NCBI GenBank assembly: GCA_021730635.1
Contig: JAJNNC010000003.1
Location: 653,181 to 717,180, forward strand
Origin: Catalimonadaceae bacterium JC749
GTDB taxonomy: Bacteria > Bacteroidota > Bacteroidia > Cytophagales > Cyclobacteriaceae
Direction of reading: 5' to 3'
DNA length: 64,000 bases
A program made the translations under genes and the position numbers. The notes beneath the pieces are model-generated. The model was not told the origin of the DNA, did not search any database, and saw nothing but the letters and a program-made list of their open reading frames with translations. Positions 51,736 through 61,284 of this stretch are shown piece by piece. The first letter of the stretch is position 1. Every line of letters begins with the position of its first letter.

Positions 51736-53247
51736 TTATTCTTTTAGCCATATGCGTTTGAAGTCAACGCCCTGTGCCGTTTCCAACACATAGAAATATA
51801 TACCCGGTCTGACCTTCTTGTCTCCATAATCTTTCCCATCCCACAGCCAGGCATGTTGACCAGCCACCAGATTTCTTTCCGTCAGGGTCCGGATCACCTT
51901 TCCCTGCCCATCCAGAATTTTCAAAAGAACATCGCTCTCCCCTGACAGCTCAAAGGCAATATGAGTGCCGGCGCTAAAAGGATTGGGGTAATTGTAAGAA
52001 CGAAGCCGGCCCTGATTTCCACCTGGGCTTTGTGCTCCCACCTTTACCCGATCGAGGGCGTATCCCGGTGATCCTTCTTTGAGGGAAGTAAAATGTTGAA
52101 ACACCACTACGAATTTTTCCGAGAATTTCAGTCCGTGTTTCTTCATCATCTCATTGAGATTGAGTGTCGTTTCCTTCCACACACCCGATGTACCCATGTT
52201 TTTTGAAAAATCAAAGATTTTGGCATAGGTATCCCCTCCATTGTCTGAAAGATAGATGGCATCATAACTTGTCAGCGACTGGGCAACACTGCTCCATGTA
52301 AATTGTAAGGTCTGGACAGCATTCCCGCCAGAATAGGTTGGATTCGCCCAGGGGGTGGCATCAAACCGCAAAACAGCCGAGGTGACCGCATAGCCTGTTT
52401 CATTCGGAAGGGTTTTTAATAATATATGATATCCCTTTATATTTTTTTCCAGAAGCGCCTCTCCATTATTTCCTTCATGCAGACTCCAGAAACCTTCGTC
52501 CAGCAGGCCTTCATCAAACCCAAAGACAGGAGGGCACTCTATTCTGCCACACCCCGTAATATCCAGAAATTCAAACTCTTCAAGCGCATAATAGAGCGTT
52601 CGTTCGGGGAGTTGCCCTGTTTCTATCACCAGTTCTTCCCCTACAGTGATATTATCAAAAGCGATCCCCCCGTTAGGAGCCCGGTGTTGGGTTTGCGTTA
52701 CCATTCGAATCACACAATGGGAGGTAAAGTTTAAACCATAAGGGCGGATAAAACTGCTCAGGTTGATCCTGTATCTTTTCCAGCCGTTCTGCCAGTTCTG
52801 CACAGAAGTAAAACGTGAAGCCTGCAGTAGATTACCCAGTTGCGTGAAGTGATTCCCCTGGTTGTCGGAAAACCATAGTGTTGCGACAGGCTGAGTATTT
52901 GGATTCAAATTTTTGGATAAAAATGTAAGATAAATATCGCGGGTGGCTCCCGTCATGGATAAATGGATATCCACGTGGTGGGTAACCGACATTCCATTGA
53001 TTACACTGTGTGTGAGGAGATGATACTGATCTACAGGACCGTATTTTTTTGTAATTTCTACAAGGCTGATCAGGCTGTTGCTTGTCGCAAAATTGACATT
53101 CCACTGCCCGCTTTCAAAATTTTCACTGAATGGAATGGGGAGTGGTGTGGGGGCTGCCTTCAGAAAGTTAGCAGATGATAACAAATTAATGACAAGCCAT
53201 AACAGGCTTGTTTTCAAAATAATTGAAGATGGTAAAGTCGGTTTCAT
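51736..53247 (-). CDS. Secreted protein with C-terminal T9SS/FlgD-like sorting domain
   Basis: 503 residues: signal peptide (LLWLVINLLSSANFLKA), two jelly-roll-like segments (NFESGQWNVNFATSN; FDATPWANPTYSGGNAVQTL) resembling MAM/CUB-type modules, and a C-terminal domain SYNYPNPFSAGTHIAFELSG then LKILDGQGKVIRTLTERNLV and GQHAWLWDGKDYGDKKVRPG ending YFYVLETAQGVDFKRIWLKE, the FlgD-Ig/T9SS type A pattern. It is a likely cargo of the type IX system encoded partly at 36-38 kb. Substrate or role unknown. Confidence 0.8.
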   Translation of the reverse strand: MKPTLPSSIILKTSLLWLVINLLSSANFLKAAPTPLPIPFSENFESGQWNVNFATSNSLISLVEITKKYGPVDQYHLLTHSVINGMSVTHHVDIHLSMTGATRDIYLTFLSKNLNPNTQPVATLWFSDNQGNHFTQLGNLLQASRFTSVQNWQNGWKRYRINLSSFIRPYGLNFTSHCVIRMVTQTQHRAPNGGIAFDNITVGEELVIETGQLPERTLYYALEEFEFLDITGCGRIECPPVFGFDEGLLDEGFWSLHEGNNGEALLEKNIKGYHILLKTLPNETGYAVTSAVLRFDATPWANPTYSGGNAVQTLQFTWSSVAQSLTSYDAIYLSDNGGDTYAKIFDFSKNMGTSGVWKETTLNLNEMMKKHGLKFSEKFVVVFQHFTSLKEGSPGYALDRVKVGAQSPGGNQGRLRSYNYPNPFSAGTHIAFELSGESDVLLKILDGQGKVIRTLTERNLVAGQHAWLWDGKDYGDKKVRPGIYFYVLETAQGVDFKRIWLKE

Positions 53248-53708
53248 GACAATTATTATTTAGATGAGTAAATCCTTATAGGGTTCAGCCTGACACTGCA
53301 ACCCGTTGATCGCATAGCCATTCCATCCTTACGCTTGTCTAAGCCTATTCAAATGTTGTAGCAATAGTAAAAGAGCTTGTGGGCCACCATCACGCTGAAA
53401 TCTTTGCCGATGACATAGGAAGGGTTCCCCTGGCTCCCTGCCCGAGACTGAGGCTGAACCTTTGCCCGGCAGGCATAGAGCCCCACATAGTACCATGTTT
53501 CATGTAGTTTCAGCTATGCTTATTTCTCCTTAGAAAAGTGGAAAGCAGAAAGGTAAACGCAGGCACCTGATTTTTTTAATGTTTCTCTTTTGTGATGAAA
53601 AGCTGCGAACAAAAGATCTGGTCCTTGAGCCCAACAACCTCCCTTAAAACGGCTTCCTTATACTTCTTTTTACGGTTTACTTATCCTATCTTAATCTTAC
53701 TAAACATT
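53248..53708. other. Intergenic region with a GC-rich stretch
   Basis: 461 bp between the divergent T9SS-cargo and sigma genes. Inside, 53349-53513 is GC-rich, with a 55-codon minus-strand frame that lacks a start codon (LKLHETWYYVGLYACRAKVQ near its beginning). The remainder is AT-rich. Nothing recognised. Confidence 0.4.
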
Positions 53709-54284
53709 ATGACCGCTGACTTGAAAAAGCAGGAAGATATCATTGCCAAGATCAAAGCAGGAGATGAGGAAGAAATTGTTTCGTTGTATACTTCATACAG
53801 AAATGATTTTATCCACTGGGCAGGTTTTAAATTCCAGCTAAGCAGAGAGGAAGCCCTGGATATATTCCAGGACACTTTGGTCAGTTTTTATGACAGCATC
53901 AAACAGGGGAAATTGACTGAGATTCACTATTCCATCAAAACGTATTTGTATGCTATTGCCAAGCATATGATTTATAATAAATTGAAATATGATAAAAAGT
54001 TCAAACCAGATCAGGATGACTTCGAGACGTTTTCTTCTGTGGAATCCACTGACGAACCCTTAATACTGACAGAACGAAAAAAGATCATGGTCGCTCTTCT
54101 GGCACAAATGAGAGAACCATGTGCTACGCTGCTAAGATTATTTTATTTCGATGCCTTTTCTATGGAAGCGATAGCCAGCAAACTGCATTACAAAAATACG
54201 GATGTGGTGAAAACGCAGAAACTGCGGTGTATCAAGGAATTAAAAAGAAAAGTTGAGTCTTACTTCAAAAAAGGAGATATCTAA
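53709..54284 (+). CDS. ECF-type sigma factor (copy 2)
   Basis: 191 residues from ATG 53709; the upstream ATG 53592 would add 39 residues unlike the family. Region 2: EDIIAKIKAGDEEEIVSLYT, FIHWAGFKFQLSREEALDIF and KTYLYAIAKHMIYNKL. Region 4: EPCATLLRLFYFDAFSMEAI then ASKLHYKNTDVVKTQKLRCI. Paralogous to the factor at 32815-33396. It is followed 6 bp later by its TPR membrane partner and, convergently, by a CHAT peptidase gene. Confidence 0.88.
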   Translation: MTADLKKQEDIIAKIKAGDEEEIVSLYTSYRNDFIHWAGFKFQLSREEALDIFQDTLVSFYDSIKQGKLTEIHYSIKTYLYAIAKHMIYNKLKYDKKFKPDQDDFETFSSVESTDEPLILTERKKIMVALLAQMREPCATLLRLFYFDAFSMEAIASKLHYKNTDVVKTQKLRCIKELKRKVESYFKKGDI

Positions 54285-54290
54285 GCTACC

Positions 54291-55031
54291 ATGACAGACC
54301 ATCGATGCGATATGGATCAGACCAGCAAATATCTCCAGGGGAAGATGCAGGCTGAAGAAAAAGAAGCCTTCGAGCAGCTTCTGAACACAGATGCTCTGTT
54401 TCGTGAAGAATTTGAGTTCAACAGAGATCTGCTGGAAAGTATGCGTATCCACTACAGGAGCCGGTTAAAAGGCAGGCTACAAGATCTTGAACAAGCCGCC
54501 GTACCCACAGCTTTTCGCCAACGCAGGGTATACTACTGGGTATCAGGGATGGCAGCCGCGGTGTTGCTGGTCATTGTGACCTCCTACTGGTTCTTTTTTC
54601 TGAGAACCAACCCCCAGCTTGTCTTTGACCAGTATTATACGCCTTACTATAATGTGCTGGAGGGAACGGAACGATCTATGAGTGGAAACCAAGGAGAGCT
54701 GGCGATGCGCTTGTACGATCAGAAGCGGTATGAGGACGCCATTCCTGTCTTTGAACAGGCCATTGCCCGACAACCGAATGCACCTTTCTTGCTTTTTTAC
54801 AAAGGGCTGTCACACCTGAGTATCAAACAGGCAGATTCAGCCATTGTCAATTTAGAGAAAGTGAGGTCCAGAGCCGATTTCAGGCTGATAGAACCTGCCC
54901 AATGGTATTTAGGACTGGCCTATCTGCAGAAAGGGGAAATAGAAACAGCGGAATCTGTTTTTGAAGAAATTGCCAATAGCCAAGGGAGCTATAGCGACCG
55001 TGCCAGCGACATTTTAAAGGCTATCCATTGA
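54291..55031 (+). CDS. TPR membrane protein, putative anti-sigma factor (copy 2)
   Basis: 246 residues: N-terminal cytoplasmic segment (TSKYLQGKMQAEEKEAFEQL), one membrane helix near residues 82-104 (VYYWVSGMAAAVLLVIVTSY), then YYTPYYNVL and TPR units (AMRLYDQKRYEDAIPVFEQA, LLFYKGLSHLSIKQADSAIV, AQWYLGLAYLQKGEIETAES), ending ILKAIH. The paralogue at 32080 has the same plan and ends ILKAIQ. With the N-terminus inside, the TPRs face the periplasm. Its 3' end overlaps the CHAT gene by 18 bp in a tail-to-tail arrangement. Confidence 0.8.
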   Translation: MTDHRCDMDQTSKYLQGKMQAEEKEAFEQLLNTDALFREEFEFNRDLLESMRIHYRSRLKGRLQDLEQAAVPTAFRQRRVYYWVSGMAAAVLLVIVTSYWFFFLRTNPQLVFDQYYTPYYNVLEGTERSMSGNQGELAMRLYDQKRYEDAIPVFEQAIARQPNAPFLLFYKGLSHLSIKQADSAIVNLEKVRSRADFRLIEPAQWYLGLAYLQKGEIETAESVFEEIANSQGSYSDRASDILKAIH

Positions 55032-58000
55032 GCTTCTTCTCCATGTAAGCCCTGCCAATACCAGTAATAAAAATAGCACGATGCCCACTTTCCACCATAC
55101 CTTTGTGTAGGAAAAAGCCGTATGGTCTGCCGTTTGACCTAGAAAAATAAACGCCCCCCAGTAATATGGATTGGCCGTTATATGGTCTGCCTGCGCCAGA
55201 TACCGGAGTTTGGCCATCCGTAAGGCCTCTGCATAGGATTTACCTTCTTTCATCCCTTCATAAAAGAAAGCCATGATATCTTTGGTGGGTCTGTCGGATA
55301 CTGCCCAGAGGCTCATCATCACATTGGGTACCCCGGCATACATAAATCCCCGTGCCAGACTGATAATACCTTCTCCCTGGTAGTATTTTCCAATGCCGGT
55401 ATTGCAGGCACTCAGGCAGACCAGATCAGCTTTCAGCTGTAGGTTATACAATTCATAAGTATGCAATAAACCATCCTCTGTACTATCATTTTCTGCATCG
55501 AAAAGGAGTTTGGAGTTAAGCGGATCGCTATCATCAATCAGGCTGTGTGAAGCCAGATGGATGATCTGGTAGTCGGCGGCTTCCTGTTTGAAACTTCTTT
55601 CAGTAGCAGCTTGTCCGATACGGGATTTTCCGTCCATCATGGAAGCAATCAGGCTCACTTCTTCTTCGGCATAAGGCAGTCTTTGCACGCTATCCATATA
55701 CGAACGAAAAGCTTCCTGGAAAGCCAGCAACTGCTGGTCTGTATTGTCCCGGAATGAAGGTGCGAAGCCTATGAAGGTAGCCTCATCAGAGGCTGAGGAA
55801 GCCGGATGATTCAGTGCAAACAGTCTTGCCGAATAATGGTAGGAAATTTCATAATCTCTGATGAGATAGTCCAGGTGTTTATAACCCTGACCTGGAGCAG
55901 GAGCCTGTTGGATCAGAGATTCAAAAGGCAAATAGCCTAAAATGCCATCCGGAATGATGATGAGTTTTTCAACAGGCTTATCAACTTTAGCCAGCACTGG
56001 CTCTAAAAGGGTTTGATACAGCTTATACGCATTGGCCGTATACAGCTCGTAGTGGCGGTTCTTCAGGCTATGAAGCATAGTGCGGATAAAAATTTCTAAA
56101 GTATCCGTTTTTGGGATCTGAACATAATCCAGCAAATGCTCCCCTGTCAGCCACACATAGAGATTTCTTTCCCCTACCATATATTGCAGCATGACAGCAT
56201 CGGCATGGCCCAGTTTCCGACGTAATGGTAGCAGCGCGAAGGCATCCGGATCATATTTCAGCCGATGATAGGCAGGGTAGCGCTGTTCGATGGTTTCCAA
56301 CAGTGACTCCAGATCCGCTTTCATATTGAAAAGTTTGCCTTCCAGTGTTGCCAGGGTCTTTTGGTCTCCTTCTTTCGCAGCGGCCTGTTTAAGTTCAAAA
56401 AGGCGTTGCCGGGAGTAATGAATAGCCCCCTTCAATGCCCGTTCTCTGTCCAGTAAAGCGGCCGGTACATTGGCAAACATTTTTGCTTTGTTGGTTTCTA
56501 AGGCTTCCAGTAAAAGACTGGCCTTACGATGGTCTGCCAACTGCCACGTCTTTTCCAGCACTTTGGGCTGTTTTGTTTTTTCGTAAAGCATGAGGGCGGT
56601 TTCAACCCCTTCTTCATAAAAATCACTTTTCTTTTCTGTGTATTCCAGCTTCACATAATTATCAAAAAAGCTTTTTCGGGTAAGCTGCACATAGTCAGAC
56701 AACAGCAGATACGTGTCAAATGAAGCGTTCAGGTACGCCAATTGCTGATGCGCAGTGTAAGCCTTTTTCAGGGTTTCCGCTTTATTTTTCAATATCTTGA
56801 AGAGGTTTTCATGGGGAATCAGGGCAGTCACCTCCGGATTTGCCAGGAAATCAGTCGTATCTATATCGGCGGTAAAATAGGACAAAGCCTTTTGATAATT
56901 TACCAGGGCCATATCGTATTGTTGCAGGTTGAACAATAGCTGCCCTTTCAAATGATACACATAGGCCAGCTTCCTGAAATCGCTGCCCAGGGTCGTTTCA
57001 TAAATTTTACGGCTTTTCTCTAAATAGACTTCTGTCGAATCAAAAACACCGCTACTGATGCAAATTTCACCCAAGGCCACATACATTTGAGCCTGTTCGG
57101 CATTATTTTCTCCGTTGATCAGTACACTTTTGGCCAGCCCTTCTTTCAAAAGTTCGATGGCTTTCTCATAGTCCTCTAAATTTTCATAGGCCTTGGCAAG
57201 GAAACGGTAATAATCCGTGACATACCGATGCGATAGGTTGTTTCCCCGTTTCAGTACCGCAAACCCCTGTTCAAGGTACTGAATCGCTCTGTTCAGGTCT
57301 TCTTCACTTCGATTCCGGTCTATCAGGTCACTGCCTACATTGAATAAAGCCAGTGCCAGCCTGGGGTGGTCTTGTTTTAATGTATTGCTGAAGATATCAT
57401 AACTGCGCAGATCATACGCCAGCGACTCGTCATAGTTGCCCATCAGTTTGAGCACAATCGCTTTATTGGAGTACAACCGGGCTGCTTCTTCTGTCTCTTT
57501 ACCGGTGAGCTGAAAGTAAATGGCCTCCGCACTATCATAATATTGTAAGGCCTTGTGAGGCATCTCATAATCCGTATACAAAGTGCCTAAATTATGATAG
57601 GTGCCCCCTAAGAACATATCCGGCTGGCCTTTGAAGAAAAGTTTATCTAAAGCCAGTAATTGTTCCGTGATGACAATGGCGCTGTCCAGTTCCTGTAAGA
57701 TGCTGTAAATACCACCCTGAAAGTTTAGCAGCTTTTTGTAAATAACGGTATCCTGTAATTGCTTTTGCCTGTAAATACCCAGCAAATGCTTGTTGAAGAG
57801 GCTGGCACTGTCTATTTTATCCAGATAGATCAAATTCAGCACATGGTGAGCACCAGCTTTTACATATTTTTCCCATAGTCCATGCTGGTAGTAGAGCGCA
57901 CCACTCAACCCAAAATAGTAGGCACCACTGTCATACTGCTGGCTTTCTGAAAAAAGCATCCCTTTTTGCTGATAGGCACCGGCCTGTGCAGTATCCCTGA

Positions 58001-58118
58001 TAAACTTCTTCGGTTCATTATAGGTGGGATCAGCCAACTGCCTTTTTTCCTGGGAAATAGCCTGGCAGAAAGAAAGGAAAGAAACCAATATGGTCAACAG
58101 GCTGATCATCTGCGCCAA
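55014..58118 (-). CDS. TPR-CHAT peptidase with C-terminal membrane anchor
   Basis: 1034 residues: signal peptide (MISLLTILVSFLSFCQAISQ), about ten TPR units (roughly 45-430, e.g. HYHLKGQLLFNLQQYDMALV-like helices), a linker of helical coils (520-640) and a CHAT domain (about 680-1000). The caspase-like dyad is intact: His858 in IIHLASHSL and Cys905 in CLSACNTGIG, followed by SLARGFMYAGVPNVMMSLWA. The C-terminus ends in a membrane helix (KVGIVLFLLLVLAGLTWRRS). Predicted topology puts TPR and peptidase in the periplasm. It is convergent with, and overlaps by 18 bp, the TPR anti-sigma-like gene. Confidence 0.9.
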   Translation of the reverse strand: MAQMISLLTILVSFLSFCQAISQEKRQLADPTYNEPKKFIRDTAQAGAYQQKGMLFSESQQYDSGAYYFGLSGALYYQHGLWEKYVKAGAHHVLNLIYLDKIDSASLFNKHLLGIYRQKQLQDTVIYKKLLNFQGGIYSILQELDSAIVITEQLLALDKLFFKGQPDMFLGGTYHNLGTLYTDYEMPHKALQYYDSAEAIYFQLTGKETEEAARLYSNKAIVLKLMGNYDESLAYDLRSYDIFSNTLKQDHPRLALALFNVGSDLIDRNRSEEDLNRAIQYLEQGFAVLKRGNNLSHRYVTDYYRFLAKAYENLEDYEKAIELLKEGLAKSVLINGENNAEQAQMYVALGEICISSGVFDSTEVYLEKSRKIYETTLGSDFRKLAYVYHLKGQLLFNLQQYDMALVNYQKALSYFTADIDTTDFLANPEVTALIPHENLFKILKNKAETLKKAYTAHQQLAYLNASFDTYLLLSDYVQLTRKSFFDNYVKLEYTEKKSDFYEEGVETALMLYEKTKQPKVLEKTWQLADHRKASLLLEALETNKAKMFANVPAALLDRERALKGAIHYSRQRLFELKQAAAKEGDQKTLATLEGKLFNMKADLESLLETIEQRYPAYHRLKYDPDAFALLPLRRKLGHADAVMLQYMVGERNLYVWLTGEHLLDYVQIPKTDTLEIFIRTMLHSLKNRHYELYTANAYKLYQTLLEPVLAKVDKPVEKLIIIPDGILGYLPFESLIQQAPAPGQGYKHLDYLIRDYEISYHYSARLFALNHPASSASDEATFIGFAPSFRDNTDQQLLAFQEAFRSYMDSVQRLPYAEEEVSLIASMMDGKSRIGQAATERSFKQEAADYQIIHLASHSLIDDSDPLNSKLLFDAENDSTEDGLLHTYELYNLQLKADLVCLSACNTGIGKYYQGEGIISLARGFMYAGVPNVMMSLWAVSDRPTKDIMAFFYEGMKEGKSYAEALRMAKLRYLAQADHITANPYYWGAFIFLGQTADHTAFSYTKVWWKVGIVLFLLLVLAGLTWRRSSMDSL

Positions 58119-58224
58119 AACTTGAACCAGCAGTAACTACTATAAATATACAACAATTGTAGCTTTGCTGCTTAGTAATTTGCGGCAGGCAGAATGTCAA
58201 CCCAAACTGTAAGAAAAATAAGAG

Positions 58225-58271
58225 AACAGCCTGCGAACTGTTTAACAGGCATGAAAGTAGGCTGTTTTTTT
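58225..58271. terminator. Terminator-like inverted repeat
   Basis: AACAGCCT (58225-58232) and AGGCTGTT (58259-58266) followed by T's on the plus strand; the minus strand also reads into a T-rich tail after the stem. It lies between two minus-strand genes, so it most likely ends the transcript of the PspC gene. Confidence 0.55.
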
Positions 58272-58411
58272 ACAAAGAGATATTGTTTAATCAATAAAGG
58301 CAGATGGCAGCCGAGGTCAGAAACAGGAAGCAAAAACCAACGGCAGACCGTGTCCTGAAAAAGAAGCGTGTATCCTTCTTTTACACAGGAAAGCAATGAG
58401 AAAACAGGTAA

Positions 58412-60868
58412 TTACTCTATTTTCTCCATTTTCCTTTGCCCTTCTTCATTGACATTGATGGTGGGATTACCCTGGTATTCTACATTGGCAGCCCCTTCTA
58501 TATCGGCATGGAGTTCCTGTTGCACATTCACTTTCGCACGGGCTGCACCATCCGCTTCAATCCGTGCCATTCCTGTTTCCAGCGCCAGGGCATCCAGGCG
58601 GGAAGCGCCCTTTATCTCTGCCTCCAGCGTAGCCGTTTTCCCGAAAAGTTTCAGATTGGAAGCTCCTGCCATATGGGTCGTGACAGCCTCTCCATTGACT
58701 TGTACAAAGGCTCTTGAAGAGCCGCTGATATCCACGTGCAGGTCTGTTGTAGTAAAATTATCTATGTTGGCCTGTGTGGCCCCGCCCAGCACTACCTCCG
58801 AAAGCTGTGGCATAGCGACAGAAACTCCTATCATCCCGTTGTAGCCTTGAAAGATGCCCGGATCATAATCCAGCACCAGGGTTGTGCCATCTACCCTGGC
58901 CTCCACTTGCGCTACAATATTTTCCTGCCCCTGTACTTTTACCTCAAAAGTTTCTCCCTGTGTGATGTTTACCCGGAAAGGCCCACTCATTTCTACCGCA
59001 TCGAAATTTTTGATATCAAAAGTTTTGGAATAATCGCCCGACACGTGAGGGATTATGGTCTGGCCAAACTCATCATCCATATTTTTTCTTTGCTCACAGG
59101 TAAGGCACTCCAGCCCTGATCGGGTGAAAACAAAAATATTGTCCTGCATGTCAGCATCGGAATAACCGCTCTGGCTCAATGTATTACGCAAAATGTAGGA
59201 CAAGTCATGGTCCATCATAAAAGGATGCTCATAAGGAATGTAAAGGACCAGATCCAGTTCCTGAAACCGGTATTTGGCTTCTTCCTTAAAAGTAAAATTA
59301 GCGGGAAAAGAAATCACAGAATCCTGCACTTCTATATGGTATTCTATCATTTGGGCATTTTGTATGGCTTGCTGACGATTTCTGCCATTGGCTTCAAACT
59401 CTTTTTTCAAGGCAAAGAAACTGGAATCATGGCCACGCAAATACAAGACAGGGTGTATAAATTCCTCGTCCGGATATTCCTGCAAAGTAAGCACGGCTGT
59501 AGACCCATTCAACTCATAATTTTCAGTCGTGGTATACCGCGCTTCATCCTGAAAATCCATAATAAAAGGGACCAGCGTTACACTCAATGCGGCCAGACAG
59601 ACAAACCATACACCCAGGGCTGTCCAGGCTACCGGTGCATTGACGATGCGCCGTTTAGCCACTACAGCAATACCTGCCAGTAGTAAGGCCACAGAGGGAA
59701 TAAGCAGAAACAGGTAAGCAAAAGCAATGCCCCAATCAGGTATACTACTTTGAATGACCTGTATAGGAAGGTTGGTGAAAATATCAGCCGGTTCTGCCGA
59801 ATAGATACCCATCAGCACGCCTCCGACCGCGAGCAAGACAAATACAAAAGCAATACCTACCAGGAACAACAGCAACCCCAGTATGACCCGGGCAGCCTCT
59901 CCGATAAACACCAGCAAAGGCCCCAGCACTTTTCCCAGATTGTTGAGAACAACAGCGATCAGACGGAATGGAAACAAAAGTACCTTCACCAGGGTCGTTT
60001 CCTCACCCTCTTCGTTTACATTAAAGTTTTTTTTTATACTTGACTCAATATTGGACAAGGTCACGGGTTCTCCCTTCATCTGCATCTTTTCTGTGAGGGT
60101 ATTGGCCTGTGGCGTAATAATCCACAGGACAATATAGGCCAGCACACCGGTGCCAAAGAAGATGACGCTCAGCACGAAAAGCAAGCGGATGATGGTAGCA
60201 TCTGCCCCAAAATAAGCAGCAATACCACCACATACACCACCCAGTACTTTATCGTCCGGATTACGGTATAGCTTCTTGATTTTTTCGTCTTCGGGCAATC
60301 CATCGGTGCCGGGCACTACGATCCAGAGGACGACGTAGACGATTAGCATAATGGTGCCCATAGAAGCAAAAATATCGGCAAAGAAAAGAGCGATAAAGAG
60401 CAGGCGAATCCATATGGGATCGGCATTAAAATACTGCGCAATACCAGCTGCCACCCCTCCTATCACTCTTCTGCGGGTATCACGAAAGAGTTTTTTCCGA
60501 CCCTCAAAACCAGTTTTCTCTTCCTCCTGAAAGGTCTTTTCCTGATACGTCCTCTCCTGCTGAGATTGGTGGTAAGCGGGCTCTTCTTCTGCTATTTCGC
60601 CCTCTGCGGCGGCAAAATCCTCAACACTCCCCATGGTGACCATCACTGAATCTACATCTTCTCTGGTAATGACTTGTTTGGAATGGCTGAGTTTGGAAAG
60701 GAAGATCTCGGCAATCCTGCTTTCTATATCGTCGGTGATTTCCTGATTATCTTCGTAAGTAGAAAAATAGCGACTGATAGATTCCAGGTAATTTTTAAGT
60801 AATTCATAGCCGTCTTCTTCTACGTGGAATATGATACCACTGATATTGATACTTATGTTCTTTTTCAT
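58412..60868 (-). CDS. PspC-domain membrane protein with C-terminal DUF2807 domain
   Basis: About 818 residues from MKKNISINISGIIFHVEEDG; an ATG 14 codons upstream would overlap the PadR gene. Order: an N-terminal domain of about 90 residues (FHVEEDGYELLKNYLESI); two PspC units (FRDTRRRVIGGVAAGIAQYF; LYRNPDDKVLGGVCGGIAAY), each with membrane helices; further membrane helices to about 440; and a C-terminal DUF2807 head (KNFDAVEMSGPFRVNITQGE, beta-helix repeats to the end). PspC-like units take part in envelope stress sensing; DUF2807 is extracytoplasmic. It follows the PadR gene by 7 bp and is presumably under its control. Confidence 0.88.
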   Translation of the reverse strand: MKKNISINISGIIFHVEEDGYELLKNYLESISRYFSTYEDNQEITDDIESRIAEIFLSKLSHSKQVITREDVDSVMVTMGSVEDFAAAEGEIAEEEPAYHQSQQERTYQEKTFQEEEKTGFEGRKKLFRDTRRRVIGGVAAGIAQYFNADPIWIRLLFIALFFADIFASMGTIMLIVYVVLWIVVPGTDGLPEDEKIKKLYRNPDDKVLGGVCGGIAAYFGADATIIRLLFVLSVIFFGTGVLAYIVLWIITPQANTLTEKMQMKGEPVTLSNIESSIKKNFNVNEEGEETTLVKVLLFPFRLIAVVLNNLGKVLGPLLVFIGEAARVILGLLLFLVGIAFVFVLLAVGGVLMGIYSAEPADIFTNLPIQVIQSSIPDWGIAFAYLFLLIPSVALLLAGIAVVAKRRIVNAPVAWTALGVWFVCLAALSVTLVPFIMDFQDEARYTTTENYELNGSTAVLTLQEYPDEEFIHPVLYLRGHDSSFFALKKEFEANGRNRQQAIQNAQMIEYHIEVQDSVISFPANFTFKEEAKYRFQELDLVLYIPYEHPFMMDHDLSYILRNTLSQSGYSDADMQDNIFVFTRSGLECLTCEQRKNMDDEFGQTIIPHVSGDYSKTFDIKNFDAVEMSGPFRVNITQGETFEVKVQGQENIVAQVEARVDGTTLVLDYDPGIFQGYNGMIGVSVAMPQLSEVVLGGATQANIDNFTTTDLHVDISGSSRAFVQVNGEAVTTHMAGASNLKLFGKTATLEAEIKGASRLDALALETGMARIEADGAARAKVNVQQELHADIEGAANVEYQGNPTINVNEEGQRKMEKIE

Positions 60869-60875
60869 GACAGCA

Positions 60876-61226
60876 TTATTTTTCTTTGTGCTCTGTGTGA
60901 TTGTTAGCAATAATTTGATTGGTAGAGATTACCAGTTCCTGCCACGTTTCGTCCAATAGGACCAAGAATGCCTGTCCTTTCTCAGTAAGCCGGTAATATT
61001 TTCTGGGTGGTCCGGAGGTAGATTCTACCCAATGATAGTCTACCAGACCAGCTTTCCGCAACCTGGTCAGCAACGGATATAGCGTACCTTCTACCACCAT
61101 AATCTTTGCCGAAGTGAGTTCTTCCAACATATCTGATGCATAAACTTCACCCCGGGAGATGATATGTAAGATGCAGTATTCCAGAATTCCCTTCCGCATC
61201 TGCACCTGGGTGTTTTCGATTTTCAT
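60876..61226 (-). CDS. PadR family transcriptional regulator
   Basis: 116 residues with a winged helix: RKGILEYCILHIISRGEVYA, SDMLEELTSAKIMVVEGTLY and PLLTRLRKAGLVDYHWVEST, then GPPRKYYRLTEKGQAFLVLL. Standard length and order for a PadR repressor of the two-helix C-terminal type. It is the first gene of an operon with the PspC/DUF2807 gene. A TTG-N20-TACCTTTG promoter precedes it, with an inverted repeat between the two boxes, so autoregulation is expected. Confidence 0.93.
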   Translation of the reverse strand: MKIENTQVQMRKGILEYCILHIISRGEVYASDMLEELTSAKIMVVEGTLYPLLTRLRKAGLVDYHWVESTSGPPRKYYRLTEKGQAFLVLLDETWQELVISTNQIIANNHTEHKEK

Positions 61227-61253
61227 GTATGCATGGTTTAAAATACTTTATAG

Positions 61254-61284
61254 CAAAGGTATAACTAAGTACTATGTTATACAA
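61254..61284 (-). promoter_or_regulatory. Promoter of the padR operon
   Basis: Minus strand TTG (61284-61282), 20-bp spacer, TACCTTTG (61261-61254): an exact Bacteroidota -33/-7 pair, 28 bp upstream of the start codon. Confidence 0.8.
61259..61282. promoter_or_regulatory. Inverted repeat GTATAAC-N10-GTTATAC, probable PadR operator
   Basis: Perfect 7-bp arms lying in the spacer between -33 and -7 of the padR promoter and touching both boxes. Binding by the PadR protein is inferred. Confidence 0.7.
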
